Below, one piece after another: positions 33,658 through 40,634 of a stretch of DNA of 40,722 nucleotides. The number at the start of each line of letters is the position of its first letter. Position 1 is the first letter of the stretch. Position numbers and translations under genes: made by a program. The DNA comes from Betaproteobacteria bacterium (lineage in GTDB: Bacteria; Pseudomonadota; Gammaproteobacteria; Burkholderiales; SG8-41). The stretch spans positions 1 through 40,722 of the forward strand of contig JACQOK010000197.1 in assembly GCA_016202565.1 (NCBI GenBank), in the 5' to 3' direction. Below the pieces are notes generated by a model. That model was given only the letters and a program-made list of their open reading frames with translations, was not told the DNA's origin and ran no database searches.

Positions 33658-34464
33658 ATGCGTGTCTTGTGGCGCGACCATCTGCGTATCGGCCTGGGAT
33701 CGAAGTGGCTCGCCCTCGCCGGCTACCGCCGCGGCCTGCGTCCAACACCGAGCGCAAAAGAAATCGTCGTGGTGGACTCCGCGGACGCTTCGGGGCCGTG
33801 GCAGGCCGCCGTCGATGCGCTGCCCGCCGCGCTTGCGCTGTGGGATCGGCCCCGGCTGGACGTGACGGTGGTGCTCTCGAATCATTTCGTGCGATACGCC
33901 CTGCTGCCCTGGAACGCGACCCTCAAGTCGGAAGCCGAGTGGCTCGCCCTCGCGCGCCACCGCTTCAGCAGCGTGCACGGCCCTCTGGCAGAAGAATGGG
34001 TTGTCCGGGTCGCGGAAACGGGAGGACGTGAAAGCCCGCGTATCGCGAGCGCGATCGATCAGGCGCTGCTGGCGGCCATCGAGGAAGGGATTGCCGGCGC
34101 CGGCGCGTCCCTGGTGTCGGTGCAACCGTATCTGATGGCCGCCTTCAACCGCATGCGCCCGATGATAGGCAATGCGTCGTCCTGGCTCGTGATCGAGGAA
34201 CCCGGCCGTCTCACGCTGGCGCTCATCCAGGGCGGCGTGTGGCGGGCGATTCGCAGTCGGCGCAGAGACGATCCCCGGCACCTGACGCTTCCCGAAGTTC
34301 TCGAGCGCGAAAGCGCCCTTCTCGCACTGGAAGAGCCGTGCACGCGAGTCGTCATCCATACGCACCTCACGGTCGACACACCCATGCACGGCGCATACGA
34401 ACTGTACGACGTGACACCCGACGCGGCAGCCGGTGACCGGGAGCTTGCGATGGCGTTGGAGTAA
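33658..34464 (+). CDS. PilM/GspL-like cytoplasmic assembly protein
   Basis: Likely cytoplasmic actin-fold component of the assembly platform, equivalent to PilM or the cytoplasmic half of GspL. KEIVVVDSADASGP, LDVTVVLSNHFVRYALLPWNATLKSEAEW and ASSWLVIEEPGRLTLALIQGGVW resemble segments seen in GspL/MshI-like proteins. It lacks a membrane segment, unlike GspL; the membrane part seems to be the next gene. The ATG at 33658 has GGAG about 9 bases upstream. The frame is open to an ATG at 33481 directly after the beta-helix stop, and that 59-residue extension lacks family-like sequence, so the shorter start (268 residues) is preferred. The assignment is by fold-level resemblance and position. Confidence 0.62.
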   Translation: MRVLWRDHLRIGLGSKWLALAGYRRGLRPTPSAKEIVVVDSADASGPWQAAVDALPAALALWDRPRLDVTVVLSNHFVRYALLPWNATLKSEAEWLALARHRFSSVHGPLAEEWVVRVAETGGRESPRIASAIDQALLAAIEEGIAGAGASLVSVQPYLMAAFNRMRPMIGNASSWLVIEEPGRLTLALIQGGVWRAIRSRRRDDPRHLTLPEVLERESALLALEEPCTRVVIHTHLTVDTPMHGAYELYDVTPDAAAGDRELAMALE

Positions 34465-34472
34465 GCCCGACG

Positions 34473-35000
34473 ATGTATATACTCGATCTCGATTTTCGCA
34501 AAACCCGTCCTGCGTCGCCGTGGGCACGGTGGGTGCTGCTCGCACTCGCCATTGCTTTCATGTCAGACCTCGCCGTTTCGTACTACGGCGTTCGCAAGGC
34601 GATCACGCACAACGAGCAGCGCCTGGCCCAACTCGGGCGCTCGATGGATGGCGCCACAAGAGCCGCGCTGACCTCGCGCGCCCCCTCACCGGAGGAAATC
34701 CGGCTCGCCCGCGACACCATTGAGCGGCTCGCCATGCCGTGGGACAACCTCTTCGGCGCGCTCGAGGCAACCGCAAGCGATAAAGTGGCGCTACTCGCGA
34801 TCGAGCCCGACCCCAAGTCCGGAACGGTGCTGATCTCCGGGGAAGCAATAGACTACCCTGCCGCGCTCGACTACGTCTCGCAACTCGGCCGCGCGAGAGC
34901 CCTGGACCGCGCACATCTCGTCCGGCACGAGCGCCAGCAGGACGCTCCGCAACAGCCGGTGACGTTTTCCATTTCAGCGACCTGGAGCAAGGCAAAATGA
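34473..35000 (+). CDS. PilN-like bitopic inner-membrane protein
   Basis: Small inner-membrane protein with one helix at about residues 18-40 (ARWVLLALAIAFMSDLAVSYYG). An amphipathic region and a ferredoxin-like periplasmic domain follow (PWDNLFGALEATASDKVALLAIEPDPKSGTVLISGEA, YVSQLGRARALDRAHLVRHE), as in PilN or the periplasmic half of GspL. Length 175. It starts 8 bases after the PilM/GspL-like gene, and its stop overlaps the next start. Together with 33658 it looks like a GspL function split over two genes, the type IV pilus arrangement. Confidence 0.68.
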   Translation: MYILDLDFRKTRPASPWARWVLLALAIAFMSDLAVSYYGVRKAITHNEQRLAQLGRSMDGATRAALTSRAPSPEEIRLARDTIERLAMPWDNLFGALEATASDKVALLAIEPDPKSGTVLISGEAIDYPAALDYVSQLGRARALDRAHLVRHERQQDAPQQPVTFSISATWSKAK

Positions 35001-35536
35001 TCATTTCGAGCACACTGCGGCGGATACGCGATGAGCTGGGCGTCATCGGACTGGCATCGATCGGGCTGCTCGCGGGCGCCGCGTTCTTCCTGTTCTTCGC
35101 GCTGAGGCCGCTCGAGGCGCGCAACGGAGATCTTGAGCGCCAGCTTGCGGTGAACTCGCGCCAGAATCTGTCGTCGGATCCCACATTCATCCGTGCGTCG
35201 ACCCCGGCGGCAAAGATCGCAGCGTTCTACCATTTCCTGAAAACGGAACAACAGCCCACCGATTGGCTTGCGCGGCTCCACGCTGCGGGCCAGGCGACAG
35301 GAGTCGAACTCCGCTCCGCGGATTACCGGCTGCAAAAGACCGGCACGCGCATCGAGCGCTACGAGATCACGCTGCCGGTCAGGGGAAACTACGCACAGAT
35401 CCGCGCCTTCCTCGAAAACGCGCTGGCCGGGATCCCGGTGCTGTCGCTCGACGAGGTGAAATTCAGGAAGGAGCGCGCGAGCGATGCGTCGGTGCAAGCC
35501 GAACTGCGTCTTACGCTTCATCTCGTCAATCCCTGA
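34997..35536 (+). CDS. PilO/GspM-like inner-membrane protein
   Basis: Bitopic protein with a helix at about 16-37 (VIGLASIGLLAGAAFFLFFALRP), a short coiled segment and a periplasmic ferredoxin-like domain (FYHFLKTEQQPTDWLARLHAAGQATGVELRSADYRL, YEITLPVRGNYAQIRAFLENALAGIPVLSLDEVKF). That is the PilO/GspM pattern. Length 179. The ATGA overlap with the PilN-like gene indicates coupled translation. It should pair with the PilN-like protein to form the periplasmic alignment dimer. Confidence 0.7.
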   Translation: MIISSTLRRIRDELGVIGLASIGLLAGAAFFLFFALRPLEARNGDLERQLAVNSRQNLSSDPTFIRASTPAAKIAAFYHFLKTEQQPTDWLARLHAAGQATGVELRSADYRLQKTGTRIERYEITLPVRGNYAQIRAFLENALAGIPVLSLDEVKFRKERASDASVQAELRLTLHLVNP

Positions 35537-35558
35537 ACTCGTTGTATTGGGTGAAACC

Positions 35559-36074
35559 ATGACATCATTCCTGACAAGAAATATTCCGCCGCGCGCCATT
35601 CTGGCCGCCGGGGCCATGACGCTGCTCGTCTCGGTCGTGATGGGCCGTGAAAACGGGGAACCGCCTGCGGTCGTCGCGCTTGCCGCTCGCACGGCCGCGC
35701 CGGCTTCTTCGCCCGCGACGGTCGACGATCTCGATCTGCAAAAGCTCACGCGCTCGAGGAAAGCGGAGACCATCGCCGACCTGTTTGCACCCCGCAATCT
35801 GACATTAGCCGCGCTGCCTCAGGTCACAAGTGCCGAACCGGCTCCGCCACCTGCTCCCAGCGCACCGCCGCTCCCGTTCACCTATCTGGGCCAGTTCATC
35901 GACGGCGAGAAGACGGAGGTGTTCGTCACCCTGGGTGATGAGCACTACAGCATCGAAAAGGGCAAGACGATCGACGGTCAGTACAAGGTCGAGAAGGTCA
36001 CCCCAACCGCCGTGACTTTCGTCTATCTTCCGCTCGGGACCCGGCAGAGCCTGCCGATCCCGGTGCTGAAATAA
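35559..36074 (+). CDS. PilP/GspC-like protein
   Basis: Probable inner-membrane-anchored connector to the secretin. One hydrophobic segment (residues ~9-28, PPRAILAAGAMTLLVSVVMG) is followed by a Pro/Ala-rich linker (SAEPAPPPAPSAPPLP). A small beta domain then follows (FTYLGQFIDGEKTEVFVTLGDEHYSIEKGKTIDGQYKVEKVTP in part), with the homology-region pattern of GspC/PilP. Length 171. The ATG at 35559 is chosen because the membrane segment begins there; the frame is open further upstream inside the preceding gene. It lies just before the secretin, as PilP does before PilQ. No PDZ domain is present. Confidence 0.7.
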   Translation: MTSFLTRNIPPRAILAAGAMTLLVSVVMGRENGEPPAVVALAARTAAPASSPATVDDLDLQKLTRSRKAETIADLFAPRNLTLAALPQVTSAEPAPPPAPSAPPLPFTYLGQFIDGEKTEVFVTLGDEHYSIEKGKTIDGQYKVEKVTPTAVTFVYLPLGTRQSLPIPVLK

Positions 36075-36083
36075 GGAATTGCC

Positions 36084-37916
36084 ATGACACGATATATCTG
36101 GATGCTGCTCGCAGCGTTGGTCATCGCCGGCTGTGCGACCCTCTCTCCCACCCCGAATCCCGCTTTCACGGAGGGCCGCACACTGGTCGAGTCCGGTAGC
36201 GTCGAACAGGGTCTTGCGCGCGTGGAGGAGGCGATCAAGGCCGAACCCCGCAATCAGGAATACCGCACCTACTATTACCGGCAGCGCGATCTTGCCGTTC
36301 AGCGCTATATCGCCGTGGCGGACACGGCGCGGAGTACGAACGCCTTCGACGCCGCGGAACAGGGATACCGGCGGGCGCTCGCGCTCGACCCCGCCAATGC
36401 GCGGGCCACGGCCGGCCTCGAGAGCTTGCAGGTGGAGCGCCGACATCGGGCGCTGCTCACCGAAGCGGAAAGCCTGCTCAAGCAAGGCAACGTCGATGCC
36501 GCCCATGCCAAGGCGCGGGAGATCCTGGTCGAAAACTCCACCCACCGCAACGCGCAGGCGCTCATCCGGCGCATCGAACAGCAGAGCATGAAAGCGGCGG
36601 CCGAAACACCGCAGCTCAACGCCGCCCTGCGCAAGCCCATAACGCTCGAATTCCGGGATGCGACCCTGCGTGCGGTCTTTGAATTGATCTCGAAGCACAC
36701 CGGCCTAAACTTCATCTTCGATCGCGACGTGAAGCCGGATCTCCGCACCACGGTGTTCGTCAAGGACACCACGATCGAGGATGTCATCCGCTTCGTGCTC
36801 GTCACGAACCAGCTGGAGCGCAAGGTGCTCAACGAGACGACGCTCCTCATCTATCCCAACACGCCGGCCAAGACCCGCGACTACAGGGAGCTTGTGGTGA
36901 AGAGCTTCTACCTCGCCAATGCCGACGTGAAGAACACGGCGAACATGATCAAGGCGGTGGTCAAGACCCGGGACCTCTATATCGACGAGAAGCTCAACCT
37001 GCTGGTGATCCGCGACACGCCGGAGGCCGTGCGCATCGCCGAGCGCCTGGTGGCGAATCAGGACCTGGCGGAGCCGGAAGTGATGCTCGAGGTCGAAGTG
37101 CTCGAAGTCGGCTACAACAAGCTGAGTGAGATCGGGATCAACTTTCCGGAGCGCGTGAACTTCGGCGCACCGCTCACGGACGGCACGCCGCCCGCGCTGG
37201 CCACACTCGCTCGCAAGAACCTGGTGGCCTTCGCCGTCAATCCGCTTCTCATCCTCAATCTCAAGAGCCAGGACGGGCACACCAACATTCTCGCCAATCC
37301 CCGCATCCGCGTGAAGAACAAGGAAAAGGCCAAGATCCACATCGGCGACAAGGTGCCCGTCATCACCACCACCGCCACCGGGACCGGCTTCGTATCGGAA
37401 TCGGTCAATTATCTCGACGTGGGGCTGAAACTCGAAGTCGAACCGGTCGTGTTCCTCGAAGACGACGTCGGAATCAAGGTCGGGCTCGAGGTCAGCAACA
37501 TCGTGCGGGAGATCCAGAGCAAGAGCGGCACCCTCACCTACCAGGTCGGCACGCGCAATGCCGCCACGACCTTGCGCCTGAAGGACGGCGAGACGCAGGT
37601 GCTGGCCGGTCTCATCAGCGACGAAGACCGCCGCAATGCCGCCAAGGTGCCGCTGGTGGGCGACCTGCCGGTGGTCGGGCGCCTCTTCACGAACAACAAC
37701 GACAGCTCGGCCAAGACCGAGATCGTGCTCCTGATTACACCGCGCGTGGTGCGCAACCTCAAGCGGCCCGGCATCCAGCTCGAGGAATTTCCTTCGGGCA
37801 CCGATGGCACAGTCGGCGCGGCCCCGCTCACGCTGCCGAGCGCGCCCAGGACGGCTGAACGGCCCATACCTTCCGCCGCGGTGCCAGGCTCGACGCCCGC
37901 CACGGTCACTCGCTAG
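36084..37916 (+). CDS. gspD: Lipoprotein secretin with N-terminal TPR domain (GspD-like)
   Basis: Outer-membrane secretion channel. The N-terminus MTRYIWMLLAALVIAGC has a lipobox (IAGC, Cys17), so the subunit is probably lipidated. Residues ~25-165 contain TPR-like helices (GRTLVESGSVEQGLARVEEA, FDAAEQGYRRALALDPANARA, LLKQGNVDAAHAKAREIL). An N0/STN domain starts near 185 (PITLEFRDATLRAVFELISK), then a secretin N1-type domain (~270-335). The secretin core (~340-560) ends with the signature VPLVGDLPVVGRLFTNNND and KTEIVLLITPRVV. The tail is Pro/Thr-rich. Only one N1-type repeat is seen, fewer than in classical GspD. Lipidation and TPR may replace a separate pilotin, since no gspS is found here. 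Confidence 0.88.
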   Translation: MTRYIWMLLAALVIAGCATLSPTPNPAFTEGRTLVESGSVEQGLARVEEAIKAEPRNQEYRTYYYRQRDLAVQRYIAVADTARSTNAFDAAEQGYRRALALDPANARATAGLESLQVERRHRALLTEAESLLKQGNVDAAHAKAREILVENSTHRNAQALIRRIEQQSMKAAAETPQLNAALRKPITLEFRDATLRAVFELISKHTGLNFIFDRDVKPDLRTTVFVKDTTIEDVIRFVLVTNQLERKVLNETTLLIYPNTPAKTRDYRELVVKSFYLANADVKNTANMIKAVVKTRDLYIDEKLNLLVIRDTPEAVRIAERLVANQDLAEPEVMLEVEVLEVGYNKLSEIGINFPERVNFGAPLTDGTPPALATLARKNLVAFAVNPLLILNLKSQDGHTNILANPRIRVKNKEKAKIHIGDKVPVITTTATGTGFVSESVNYLDVGLKLEVEPVVFLEDDVGIKVGLEVSNIVREIQSKSGTLTYQVGTRNAATTLRLKDGETQVLAGLISDEDRRNAAKVPLVGDLPVVGRLFTNNNDSSAKTEIVLLITPRVVRNLKRPGIQLEEFPSGTDGTVGAAPLTLPSAPRTAERPIPSAAVPGSTPATVTR

Positions 37917-37930
37917 GCGGCTCCGCAACG

Positions 37931-38404
37931 ATGCAACGGTCTGCCGGTTTCACGCTGATCGAGCTGCTCATCACGGTGGCAATCGTGGCGTTGCTCGCCT
38001 CGGTCGCTCTGCCCCTCTCGGAAGTTTCGGTGCAGCGCGGAAAAGAACAGGAGCTGCGGCGCTCGCTGCGTGAAATCCGCGATGCGATCGACGCCTACAA
38101 GCGCCATGCGGACGAAGGACGAATCAAGCGCTCGGCTGACGAATCGGGTTATCCGCCCACGCTTTTCATATTGGTCGAGGGCGTTGCCGACGTGAAAAGC
38201 CCGACCGGGACCAAGATCCGATTCCTGCGGCGCCTGCCCCGCAATCCGTTTTGGAGCGACCCGCAGACGCCACCCGAGCAGACCTGGGGGCTGCGCAGCT
38301 ATGACAGCCCGCACGATGCGCCGCTGGCCGGCCGCGATGTCTTTGACGTCTACTCCCTCAACCCGGGGATCGGGTTGAACGGAATTGCATACAAGGACTG
38401 GTAA
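37931..38404 (+). CDS. Pseudopilin (GspG/OxpG-like)
   Basis: Type IV pilin-like protein with the site QRSAG/FTLIELLITVAIVALLASVALP, cleaved after Gly6, Glu at +5. The globular part (KEQELRRSLREIRDAIDAYKRHADEG, GYPPTLFILVEGVADV, IRFLRRLPRNPFWSDP, WGLRSYDSP) resembles OxpG/GspG-like pseudopilins of atypical secretion systems. It ends DVYSLNPGIGLNGIAYKDW, a motif repeated in looser form in the next pseudopilin. Length 157. It starts 14 bases after the secretin stop and is followed within 3 bases by the next pseudopilin. Confidence 0.85.
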   Translation: MQRSAGFTLIELLITVAIVALLASVALPLSEVSVQRGKEQELRRSLREIRDAIDAYKRHADEGRIKRSADESGYPPTLFILVEGVADVKSPTGTKIRFLRRLPRNPFWSDPQTPPEQTWGLRSYDSPHDAPLAGRDVFDVYSLNPGIGLNGIAYKDW

Positions 38405-38407
38405 GTC

Positions 38408-38794
38408 GTGCGAGCCCATGCGATACGGAAGGCAGGATTCACCCTGGTCGAGTTGATGGTGGTGCTCGCCATCATCGCGCTGCTCGTTTCCATCGTTGCC
38501 CCGCACTACGTCGGGCGAATTGCCCGGGCCGAAGAAGCGGTGCTCCGGGAAAACCTCACGCTCATGCGCGAGGCGCTGGACAAGCACTATGCCGATGCCG
38601 GCCGCTACCCCGCAGCGCTCGAAGATCTCGTCACGAAGCGCTACCTGCGCAGCATTCCGAGCGACCCGATCACGCAAAGCAGCGCAACGTGGGTCGTGAT
38701 CGCCCCTGCCGATCCGCAGAAGGGTGCGGTCTACGATGTCCGCAGCGGCGCCAAGGGCACCGGCGCAGATGGCAAACCCTATGACCAATGGTAG
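38408..38794 (+). CDS. Pseudopilin (GspG-like, GTG start)
   Basis: Short pseudopilin of 128 residues. The N-terminus RAHAIRKAG/FTLVELMVVLAIIALLVSIV has the cleavage site after Gly10 and Glu at +5. The body (AVLRENLTLMREALDKHYADAGRYPAALEDLVTKRYL, IPSDPITQSSATWVVI) is a compact GspG-like domain ending GKPYDQW, similar to the KDW end of the preceding protein. The GTG at 38408 is the only start in this frame that leaves a normal leader; the nearby ATG is out of frame. It overlaps the start of the next pseudopilin gene. Confidence 0.84.
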   Translation: MRAHAIRKAGFTLVELMVVLAIIALLVSIVAPHYVGRIARAEEAVLRENLTLMREALDKHYADAGRYPAALEDLVTKRYLRSIPSDPITQSSATWVVIAPADPQKGAVYDVRSGAKGTGADGKPYDQW

Positions 38795-39302
38795 ACCGCC
38801 CCGCGAGCAAGGAGGCTTCACCTATCTCGCGCTGCTGATCGCAGTGGCGCTGATCGGCGTGGGTCTTGTTGCCACGAGCGCGGTCTGGTCGCAGTCGCGC
38901 CAGCGTGAAAAGGAACAGGAACTGCTGTTCATCGGCAACCAGTTCCGGCAGGCGATCAAGCGCTACTATCAGCGCACCCCGGGCGCGGTCAAGCGCTACC
39001 CTGCGAAGCTGGAGGATCTGCTCGAAGACAAGCGCTATCTCACCAGGCAAAGGTACCTGCGGAGGATCTACGTCGACCCGCTCACCGGGAAAGCGGGGTG
39101 GGGGCTGATTCCGGCCCCGGGTGGGGGCGTCATGGGCGTCTACAGTCTGTCGAACGAAAAGCCGATCAAGACCGGTGGATTCACGGAGGAAGACCAGGCC
39201 TTCGAGGGTGCGAAGCGTTATTCCGAGTGGCGGTTCATCTACCAGCCCCTGGCGACGGCCGCATTGCAGGCACCCCCGCCACCCCGGGCGCCGGCACGCT
39301 AG
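38769..39302 (+). CDS. Minor pseudopilin lacking Glu5
   Basis: Pilin-like protein with REQGG/FTYLALLIAVALIGVGLVATS. Cleavage is after Gly16, and residue +5 is Ala instead of the usual Glu. Loss of Glu5 is typical of tip pseudopilins such as GspK, although this protein is shorter than GspK. The body (RQREKEQELLFIGNQFRQAIKRYYQRTPGAVKRYPAKLEDLLEDKRYL, RRIYVDPLTGKAGWGLI, SEWRFIYQP) matches a family seen at the end of similar operons. Two ATG codons (38769, 38781) are possible; 38769 has AAGGG about 11 bases upstream. It overlaps the preceding gene by 26 bases and is the last clear gene of the operon. Confidence 0.8.
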   Translation: MANPMTNGRPPREQGGFTYLALLIAVALIGVGLVATSAVWSQSRQREKEQELLFIGNQFRQAIKRYYQRTPGAVKRYPAKLEDLLEDKRYLTRQRYLRRIYVDPLTGKAGWGLIPAPGGGVMGVYSLSNEKPIKTGGFTEEDQAFEGAKRYSEWRFIYQPLATAALQAPPPPRAPAR

Positions 39303-39397
39303 AAGGTAAGCCGCGCGCTAACGCTGAGAATGGTCGTGTCGTAGTCCCGGAAGGGGTGGTTCGACGTGCGGTTTTCGTAGCGCACGCCCGCAAACTG
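39299..39397 (-). pseudogene. C-terminal remnant of an outer-membrane beta-barrel protein
   Basis: A minus-strand frame ends at 39299 with GVRYENRTSNHPFRDYDT and then TILSVSARLTF. Alternating hydrophobic residues and a terminal Phe are the outer-membrane barrel signal, and the Asn-x-Pro-Phe-x-Asp-Tyr pattern resembles the end of EpsL-like barrels in EPS clusters. Upstream sequence in this frame loses any family character within about 35 codons and no start is credible. The gene is therefore a fragment lying tail-to-tail with the pseudopilin operon, overlapping it by four bases. Confidence 0.55.
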
Positions 39398-39679
39398 GCA
39401 GGTCGATCCGGCCACCCCCGTCCGTTGGGTCAAATGCCGGGGTCCGGTCAGAGCATTGGGAAGGTGGCCGCCGCGGAACTCAAAGCCGCGTTGCGGGGAC
39501 TGGTCACGGTTACGCATGCACCGTCAGCGGTGCAGACATGCCGCCCACCCCTCGCGCGACTGCCGTGCTGGTTCCGCGAGCGACCGGTTACAAGAATGAA
39601 TCAGCCGCGTGACAATCGTGCGGCTTGCTTTGGGATCGCAGATGGGCGGATCGAACTAGAGCCTGCCGGCGGACGCATC
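39398..39679. other. Gap with two hairpins, no supported gene
   Basis: No coding frame is convincing. A perfect hairpin TGCACCG-TCAG-CGGTGCA lies at 39517-39534. A second pairs AGCCGC (39603-39608) with GCGGCT (39620-39625) and is followed on the plus strand by TGCTTT. Either could act in transcript 3'-end formation, but neither has a clear T-tract. Confidence 0.4.
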
Positions 39680-39840
39680 TCAGGGATTGAGGATACGCAG
39701 TGCGAGGGCTTTGCCGATAGCCTGCGTGCGGTTGAGCACATTGAGCTTGCGCCGGATCTTCTGCACGTGATTCGTCACCGTCAGGAGTGTGAAATGGCGG
39801 CCACGCGCGGCAAGATGCTGTTCCAACGGAAAAAGCACTC
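39680..39840 (-). pseudogene. Remnant of a LuxR-type regulator (HTH fragment)
   Basis: The minus strand encodes LTVTNHVQKIRRKLNVLNRT and QAIGKALALRIL before a stop at 39680. This is the recognition helix and tail of a LuxR/GerE helix-turn-helix domain, close to EpsA-like regulators of betaproteobacterial EPS clusters (consensus LTVKNHVQKI-RKLNV-NR-QA). Upstream, the first HTH helix appears only in another frame (a segment reading ...VAAISHS), suggesting a frameshift. The receiver or sensor part is absent. Probably non-functional. Confidence 0.6.
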
Positions 39841-39854
39841 GCGTGTCCCGGCCG

Positions 39855-40067
39855 TTACTCGTACCAGATCTCACGCTGGACCGTTCCGTCCCTGAACTGC
39901 ACCCGGATGATGCTGGGTATCGCTCTCAGGGCGAGAGCAATCGCGTAATCTTCAGCCTCCTGCTGCGTGGGAAATGACCATGGGACATCATGCGTGGTCT
40001 TGATGCACCAGCGGCCTTCAGGGGTCGCCGATACGACGTAGATGCGCTTCGTATTGGAACGATGCAT
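39855..40067 (-). CDS. DUF2188-like small protein
   Basis: Seventy-residue protein, MHRSNTKRIYVVSATPEGRW followed by CIKTTHDVPWSFPTQQEAED, then YAIALALRAIPSIIRVQFRDG and TVQREIWYE. The order (short beta strands around a GRW turn, a T-QEAE-YA helix, a final DGTVQREIWY strand) matches the DUF2188 pattern of small cytoplasmic proteins with no firmly assigned function. The ATG at 40067 has a strong GGAGGA ten bases upstream; in-frame ATGs at 40094 and 40169 would extend it. It is not clearly part of the EPS locus. Confidence 0.65.
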   Translation of the reverse strand: MHRSNTKRIYVVSATPEGRWCIKTTHDVPWSFPTQQEAEDYAIALALRAIPSIIRVQFRDGTVQREIWYE

Positions 40068-40292
40068 AGGATCGAGTTCCTCCAGTTGATGCATGAACGA
40101 GCGCTCCATCCATCTCGCCGGGAGATTTTTCTCCGGGCTACTGACGCAACCACAGCGTAGACAAGTCAATATGCACCGCGTCGTGCTGAACTGCGGTCGG
40201 GGATTAGTCCGATCGAGCTACCGGGGCGCGGCTGTCGATACATAGGCGGCAACATCAACCGTCTTATCCTTTCAACTCCGCATGTTCCATGG

Positions 40293-40595
40293 ATGATCAC
40301 GACAGCGATGCGCCAATCGACAATGAGCAGAGAAGAGATGATTCGCAGGCTGGTAGCGTTTTCGGTGCGGTCGGCACTCCAGCAATCGCAGCCTTACTGG
40401 CTGAACGAGTTGTTCGAGAAGGGTTTTTCCGGTTACAGGAATTTCTCCGACGGCAAGCTGCGCCGGGAGCTGCAACTGCGCGGGTTGGACGAGACGGATG
40501 AAATGGATGCCGACGACGAGCCCGAAGAGCCTGTCCTGGACGAATTGACCGACTCGATTTCCGGTCTTGTGAGAGACAGCGAGCGAATGGAATGA
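40293..40595 (+). CDS. Unrecognised small protein
   Basis: Predicted 100-residue protein of no family I recognise. The core reads MSREEMIRRLVAFSVRSALQ followed by QSQPYWLNELFEKGFSGYRN and FSDGKLRRELQLRGL, then a very acidic stretch (DETDEMDADDEPEEP) and a short C-terminal helix. It looks helical, soluble and structured rather than a chance frame. Possible starts are ATG 40293, 40308 and 40323; none has a convincing ribosome site. The MSREEM start at 40323 gives a natural N-terminus. No context links it to neighbours. Confidence 0.5.
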   Translation: MITTAMRQSTMSREEMIRRLVAFSVRSALQQSQPYWLNELFEKGFSGYRNFSDGKLRRELQLRGLDETDEMDADDEPEEPVLDELTDSISGLVRDSERME

Positions 40596-40634
40596 CTAGA
40601 ACCTATCTCAATAATAGGCGCGTGATGCGTTGTG

